Source of the DNA: UBA1737 sp045653225
GTDB taxonomy: Bacteria > Bacillota_I > Bacilli_A > ML615J-28 > CAG-313
DNA length: 29,009 nt
Direction: 5' to 3'
Assembly: GCA_045653225.1 (NCBI GenBank)
Contig: JAZOLP010000200.1
Location: forward strand, 1 to 29,009
Below the pieces are notes generated by a model. It saw only the letters and a program-made list of their open reading frames with translations. It made no database searches and was not told where the DNA came from. How positions within the stretch are numbered: position 1 is the first letter of the stretch; every line of letters starts with the position of its first letter. A program made the translations under genes and the position numbers. This document shows, piece after piece, positions 24,907-29,009 of this stretch.

Positions 24907-26451
24907 ATGAGTTTACTTAATGTTACAAATGTTTCACATGGATTTGGTGAAAGAGTTATATTAAAAAATGCATCATTTAGATTATTAAAAGGTGAACACA
25001 TTGGCCTTGTAGGCGCAAATGGTGAAGGTAAGTCAACATTTATTAATATTCTAATGGGAAAAGAACTTCCAGAAGAAGGTAAAATTGAATGGGCTAAACA
25101 TTTAAAAGTTGGTTACTTAGACCAATTTTCATCACTTATTCCTGGTGTTACTATTCGTGAAACACTAAGAACAGCATTTAAAGACATGTTCTTATATGAA
25201 GAAGAAATTAATAATCTTTATATGCAAATGGGAGATATGACAGAAGATGAAATGAATTCTGCATTAGAAGAAATAGGTGAAATGCAAAGCTATTTAGAAA
25301 ATTCAGGTTTCTATTTAATTGATAGTAAAATAGAAGAAGTAGCCTTTGGCTTAGGTTTAAAAGAAATTGGTTTAGATTCTTTAGTAGATGAACTTTCAGG
25401 AGGACAACGTGCTAAAGTATTACTTACTAAACTTTTACTTGAAAATCCTCAAGTTTTAATTTTAGACGAACCTACTAACTTTTTAGATGAAATTCATGTA
25501 ACATGGTTAAAAAATTATTTACAAAATTTTGAAAATGCATTTATTGTTATTTCCCATGATGAAATATTCTTAAATGAAGTAGTTAATGTTATTTATCATA
25601 TTGATAATGGTGTGTTAACTAGATATTCTGGAAATTTAGATTATTTCAAACAAGCATATGCGGTAAAAATGCGTCAACTTGATGCGGCATACGAAGCTCA
25701 ACAAAAAGAAATTGCTAAAATGGAAGACTTTATTGCTCGTAATAAAGCAAGAGTTGCAACTCGTAGTATGGCCAATAGTAGACAAAAGAAACTTGATAAG
25801 ATGGAACTAATTGATAAAGGTAAGGAAAAAATCAAACCACACTTCGTATTTAAATTTTCAAAAAGTACTGGTAAAGTATTATTTAGATGTGAAGATTTAG
25901 TAATAGGATATGACAAACCACTTTCTAAACCTATTAATTTAGAAATCTTAAGAGGGGAAAGAGTTGTTATTAAAGGTAGTAATGGTATAGGAAAAACTAC
26001 TTTGGTAAAATCATTGGTTGGTGACTTAAAACCAATAAGTGGATCAGTAACAAAAAGTCCTGCGGTGGATATAAATTATTTTGAACAAGAAGTACCTGGA
26101 AATAGAAATACTCCTTTTGAAGAAATTAGAGATTCATTTCCAACACTTAATAACGGAGAAATACATTATTTCTTATCTGCATCCGGATTAACTAATCAAA
26201 ATATTGAATCACAAATTATAACACTATCAGGTGGTGAAGCTGCTAAGGTAAGACTTTGTAAGTTAACTATTCAAGATAGTAATTGCTTAATTCTAGATGA
26301 ACCTACTAATCATTTAGATGTTCTTGCAAAAGAAGCACTTCGTGAAGCAATCGAAGAATATGAAGGTACTGTTATTTTAGTTTGTCATGAACCTGATTTT
26401 TATGAAGGCTTAAATTTTAGAGTAATTAACGCAGAAGAACACAGCATTTAG
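24907..26451 (+). CDS. ABC-F family ATPase (ribosome-associated)
   Basis: ABC-F proteins have two nucleotide-binding domains and no membrane helices; they enter the ribosomal E site and act on translation or protect against antibiotics. In 514 residues the first domain has Walker A GANGEGKST (36-44), LSGGQ (163-167) and DEPTN (187-191). The inter-domain linker (about 258-305) is long and charged, with Arg and Lys that would contact tRNA and rRNA. The second domain has Walker A GSNGIGKTT (357-365), LSGGE (440-444) and DEPTNHLD (464-471). The second switch reads CHEPDF rather than SHDR. I cannot assign a subfamily; YkpA/YbiT-type housekeeping and resistance types are both possible. AAGGAG lies five bases before the ATG. 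Confidence 0.93.
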   Translation: MSLLNVTNVSHGFGERVILKNASFRLLKGEHIGLVGANGEGKSTFINILMGKELPEEGKIEWAKHLKVGYLDQFSSLIPGVTIRETLRTAFKDMFLYEEEINNLYMQMGDMTEDEMNSALEEIGEMQSYLENSGFYLIDSKIEEVAFGLGLKEIGLDSLVDELSGGQRAKVLLTKLLLENPQVLILDEPTNFLDEIHVTWLKNYLQNFENAFIVISHDEIFLNEVVNVIYHIDNGVLTRYSGNLDYFKQAYAVKMRQLDAAYEAQQKEIAKMEDFIARNKARVATRSMANSRQKKLDKMELIDKGKEKIKPHFVFKFSKSTGKVLFRCEDLVIGYDKPLSKPINLEILRGERVVIKGSNGIGKTTLVKSLVGDLKPISGSVTKSPAVDINYFEQEVPGNRNTPFEEIRDSFPTLNNGEIHYFLSASGLTNQNIESQIITLSGGEAAKVRLCKLTIQDSNCLILDEPTNHLDVLAKEALREAIEEYEGTVILVCHEPDFYEGLNFRVINAEEHSI

Positions 26452-26489
26452 TTTTAAATTAAAAGTGTCAATAAAGTGAAATTAGTTTG

Positions 26490-26516
26490 ATTTTACTTAA
26501 TATTTTTAAGTAAAAT
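26490..26516 (+). terminator. AT-rich inverted repeat after ABC-F, possible weak terminator
   Basis: ATTTTACTTAA (26490-26500) pairs with TTAAGTAAAAT (26506-26516) around TATTT. The stem is perfect over 11 bp but has only one G-C pair in each arm and no real T run after it. It may end ABC-F transcription or stabilise the 3' end. Confidence 0.4.
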
Positions 26517-26530
26517 TATCTTAAATAATT

Positions 26531-26557
26531 AAAAAAACTCATCTGTGAGAAGATGAG
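26531..26557 (-). terminator. Rho-independent terminator oriented to the minus strand
   Basis: On the minus strand CTCATCT, a six-base loop and AGATGAG are followed by seven T residues (A run 26531-26537 on the plus strand). On the plus strand there is no T run. No minus-strand gene ends here; the nearest one, at 28020-28823, has its own terminator. Confidence 0.6.
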
Positions 26558-26613
26558 AGATTATAAAATTATATAATTACATATTAAATTATCGAAAGGA
26601 GTTTTAGTAAATT

Positions 26614-27990
26614 ATGTTAAAAAAATTTATTGGAAATAAGCAATTTTATAAGAATTTATTGATTGTTTGTATACCTATTGTCCTATCTCAACTAATAACT
26701 CAATTTGTCGGACTTTTAGATAATTTAATGGTTGGGCAACTTACTCCGGCAGAATATAATGGTGTTGCAATAGCAAATCAATTTATGTTTATATTCAATT
26801 TAGCTGTGTTTGGTGCAACTGCAGGACCTAGTATTTTTGCTACTCAATACCATGGTGCAAAAAATATAGATGGGGTAAAAGAAACAATAAGATATAAGTG
26901 GATTATATGTTTTGTTATTTTACTTTTAGGAATCTTAGTATTTACACTTTTTGATGATTCTTTATTTAATTTATTCATTCATGAAGAAAATTTAGATAGC
27001 GTTAACCCAGAAGAAGTAATAAAATTTGGAAAAGAATATTTATCAATTATGATATTTGGTTTATTACCATTTGTTATTACAGAAATTTATAGTACATGTC
27101 TAAGAGAAGCTAAACAAACATTTATTCCAATGTTAGCAAATATAATTGCTGTAGTATTAAATATGATTTTAAATTATATTTTAATTTTTGGAAAGTTTGG
27201 TTTACCTGCTCTTGGTGTTAAAGGAGCTGCTATTGCAACTGTTATAGCAAGATTTGTTTGTTGCGTGATTGTTGTTATCTTTTCACATTGTAATAAGAAG
27301 TATAACTTTGTAAATTGTATTTTTAAAAGATTATTACCTACTAAAAATTCATTTATTAATATCTTTAAAGGTTCTTATTTATTATTAATTAATGAATTTT
27401 TATGGTCATTTGGAATGACTTTATTAAATTATTGTTTCTCATTTAAAGGATTAGAAGTTGTAGCCGCAATGAATATTGTATCTACAGTTAGTAATTTATT
27501 TGGTTTACTAGGTACTTCAGTAGGTATTGGTATTTCTGTCATATTAGGTCAGCAATTAGGATCTAATCAATTAAAAGAAGCTAAAGAAGATAGTACTAAG
27601 TATATTTTCTTCTCAGTAGTATTAGGGCTATTTATAACTATATTAATGTTCTTTGTTAAAGATCCTATTTTATCGCTTTATAAATTTGATAGTAATATTT
27701 TAGATGTTGCTGGTAAATTGATAGCTATTTCAAGTTTCCTTGTAGTTGTAAGAACTTACAGCATTACTTGTTATTTCATAATGCGTAGTGGTGGAAAGAT
27801 TTTTATTACATTCTTATTTGATAGTGTATTTACAATTGTAATTAGATTTGGAATAACATTCTTATTTGTGAAATTAACAAATCTAAATATATTTTATATT
27901 TACTTTTTATCAGAGATTCTAGAAGTAATTAAAATAGTAATAGGTACCATTTTAGTTAAAAAAGGTGTTTGGGTAAATAAGTTAGACTAA
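26614..27990 (+). CDS. MATE-family multidrug/toxin efflux transporter
   Basis: MATE transporters export organic cations or metabolites across the membrane in exchange for Na+ or H+. The 458-residue protein has about twelve hydrophobic helices in two six-helix halves. Family features are the early VGLLDNLMVGQL segment in helix 1, the QYHGAKN loop after helix 2, the LNYILIFGKFGLPALGVKGAAIAT segment of the first half, and the cognate GISVILGQQLGSNQLKEAK loop in the second half. The start has AAAGGAG (26595-26601) 12 bases upstream, slightly far, but no better ATG exists. I found no convincing promoter in 26452-26613. Substrate unknown. Confidence 0.93.
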   Translation: MLKKFIGNKQFYKNLLIVCIPIVLSQLITQFVGLLDNLMVGQLTPAEYNGVAIANQFMFIFNLAVFGATAGPSIFATQYHGAKNIDGVKETIRYKWIICFVILLLGILVFTLFDDSLFNLFIHEENLDSVNPEEVIKFGKEYLSIMIFGLLPFVITEIYSTCLREAKQTFIPMLANIIAVVLNMILNYILIFGKFGLPALGVKGAAIATVIARFVCCVIVVIFSHCNKKYNFVNCIFKRLLPTKNSFINIFKGSYLLLINEFLWSFGMTLLNYCFSFKGLEVVAAMNIVSTVSNLFGLLGTSVGIGISVILGQQLGSNQLKEAKEDSTKYIFFSVVLGLFITILMFFVKDPILSLYKFDSNILDVAGKLIAISSFLVVVRTYSITCYFIMRSGGKIFITFLFDSVFTIVIRFGITFLFVKLTNLNIFYIYFLSEILEVIKIVIGTILVKKGVWVNKLD

Positions 27991-27991
27991 T

Positions 27992-28026
27992 AAAAAGAGT
28001 CAATGGAAACATTGACTCTTTATTCT
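27992..28026. terminator. Bidirectional terminator between convergent genes
   Basis: AAAGAGTCAATG (27994-28005), GAAA and CATTGACTCTTT (28010-28021). A T-rich stretch follows on both strands, so it can end the MATE transcript and the convergent hydrolase transcript. The hydrolase stop codon lies within one arm. Confidence 0.9.
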
Positions 28027-28823
28027 TTAGGTTCTTGATAACAAATACCAATATTTAATTCACCAAATTTTTTAGCGTATTGATATGTATTAGGTCGTTC
28101 AAAGTTATGGAAAGTAACAGGAATTGAATTTTCTGGTTTTGCTTCAAGCGCAACTTCTAAATAATGATTAAAAATTTCTTTTTCAAATACTACCATTAAA
28201 TGTCCAGTAATAAAATGTGTAAAATCTAAGTTAATTACTCTTTTTAACATATTTACATAAGTTTCTTTATCAGTAGATTCTTCTAAAAACATCCAAATCA
28301 TTGATATTGCAGCATCACCTGTAAAAAGAATTTTATGCTCTTTGATTAATAATCCGATAGAACCTTTTGTGTGACCTACCATAGAAATAATTTCTACAGT
28401 CATATCACCTAAATCAATAATAGTTCCTGGAGTAATAAGTTCATATGCCGCAAGTGGCATATTGATGTAAGCATCTTTATCATAAGATTCATCGATTAAC
28501 CCTTTGTTTAACGCATCAATAATATTTTTTGTTCTTTTTTCAATACTATTATGTTTTATATATAACTCTTCATCATCTTTTGGGATGTATACTTTATCGA
28601 ATAAAAATGTTCCAGCAGAATGATCCATGTGACCATGTGTACAAATAACAATATATGGTGTATCAATATATGATTCTACTAATTCTTTTATATTAAATAT
28701 TCCATAACCACAGTCGACAACTATTGATTTTGTTTTCCCTTTGATTATTGAAAAACAAACACGTTGAGGGTCTCTAAAATGATAAATGAACGGATATGGA
28801 TTGATTACATTAAAATTTGACAT
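28020..28823 (-). CDS. Metallo-beta-lactamase-fold hydrolase
   Basis: This 267-residue cytoplasmic protein has a complete two-metal site: H63-x-H65-x-D67-H68, H151 (GHTKGS), D170 (FTGDAA) and H208 (TGHLM). It is a general metal-dependent hydrolase of the GloB/RNase Z/AHL-lactonase superfamily; the substrate cannot be told. I placed the start at 28823, with GAGG six bases upstream, because an in-frame ATG at 28865 lies upstream of the predicted promoter's transcription start and has no ribosome site. It is not closely similar to the hydrolase at 517-1137. It is the only clear minus-strand gene in the window. Confidence 0.87.
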   Translation of the reverse strand: MSNFNVINPYPFIYHFRDPQRVCFSIIKGKTKSIVVDCGYGIFNIKELVESYIDTPYIVICTHGHMDHSAGTFLFDKVYIPKDDEELYIKHNSIEKRTKNIIDALNKGLIDESYDKDAYINMPLAAYELITPGTIIDLGDMTVEIISMVGHTKGSIGLLIKEHKILFTGDAAISMIWMFLEESTDKETYVNMLKRVINLDFTHFITGHLMVVFEKEIFNHYLEVALEAKPENSIPVTFHNFERPNTYQYAKKFGELNIGICYQEPKE

Positions 28824-28845
28824 AATATACCTCTTTTCAATATTT

Positions 28846-28875
28846 ATTATATCATAATTTGACAAATAATGTTAA
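28846..28875 (-). promoter_or_regulatory. Promoter of the minus-strand hydrolase
   Basis: On the minus strand TTAACA (28870-28875), an 18-base spacer and TATAAT (28846-28851) with a TGA extension. Transcription would start near 28839, just before the ribosome site. Confidence 0.72.
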
Positions 28876-28951
28876 AAATAAAATAATATTATGTCAATAA
28901 TATCATATTGTTTTAATAATTATAATATGTTAAAATTAAAGTGGTGATATG

Positions 28952-29009
28952 ATGTTTTATTTTTTTATCTTATTAAATTCTATTTTTTTTATTAATTTAT
29001 TCAGAAGAT
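28952..29009 (+). CDS. Start of a possible membrane protein, cut by the window edge
   Basis: ATG 28952 (or the adjacent in-frame ATG 28949) opens a frame that stays open to the edge and reads MFYFFILLNSIFFINLFRR, a strongly hydrophobic helix followed by Arg. GGTGAT at 28943-28948 could serve as ribosome site. Candidate promoter elements are TTGTTT (28908-28913) and TGTTAAAAT (28928-28936), though this would leave almost no leader. It is divergent from the hydrolase. With 19 codons visible, no function can be given. Confidence 0.4.
   Translation, partial: MFYFFILLNSIFFINLFRR

Noticed and set aside
26452..26613. Riboswitch or attenuator leader before the MATE gene
   Set aside because: Two simple hairpins are present, but no recognisable riboswitch core; the second hairpin lacks a plus-strand T run, so it cannot be a plus-strand attenuator terminator.

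Overview
The window is AT-rich bacterial DNA with Firmicutes-type signals: strong AAGGAG ribosome sites, TTGACA/TATAAT promoters, hairpin-plus-U terminators, and the gene order hrcA-grpE-dnaK-dnaJ under CIRCE control. DnaK lacks the Gram-negative insertion. Every Trp is TGG, no gene is broken by an in-frame TGA, and one gene (517-1137) ends in TGA inside a terminator, so the standard code applies rather than the Mycoplasma code. Peptidoglycan amidases and an etherase-family protein imply a cell wall. An uncultured, probably gut-associated low-GC Bacilli/Erysipelotrichia relative fits, but the exact taxon is inference.

Layout. 1-1160: the 3' end of a ROK-family sugar kinase-like gene, coupled by a TAATG overlap to a glyoxalase-II-like metallo-beta-lactamase-fold hydrolase, then a terminator. 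1198-5922: the heat-shock operon, with a sigma-A promoter whose -35 lies inside one CIRCE operator and a second, less perfect CIRCE-like operator just before the hrcA ribosome site. 5924-16290: two adjacent, separately promoted lipoproteins of 700 and 2653 residues. They share a C-terminal zinc amidase module with an unusual insertion, carried on stalks of Big_2 and InlB/Flg_new repeats. 16308-20974: methionine aminopeptidase, then two half-transporters of a BmrCD-like heterodimeric ABC exporter. 20984-24833: an MscS channel, a PfkB/ribokinase-like sugar kinase, and a double-length MurQ/GCKR-like SIS protein. 24870-29009: an ABC-F ATPase, a MATE transporter, a convergent metallo-beta-lactamase-fold hydrolase on the minus strand, and the first codons of a probable membrane protein at the right edge.

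The most unusual region is the pair of amidase lipoproteins. The 2653-residue protein combines four Big_2 domains, nine InlB-type repeats, two tandem parallel beta-helices and a terminal amidase. Three InlB repeats are interrupted in their first hairpin by what looks like the same helical module of about 140-150 residues, which I do not recognise as a named family. Also notable are the doubled CIRCE operator, the two-SIS protein with MurQ motifs split by about 255 residues and a changed catalytic position, and a minus-strand terminator hairpin that serves no visible minus-strand gene.
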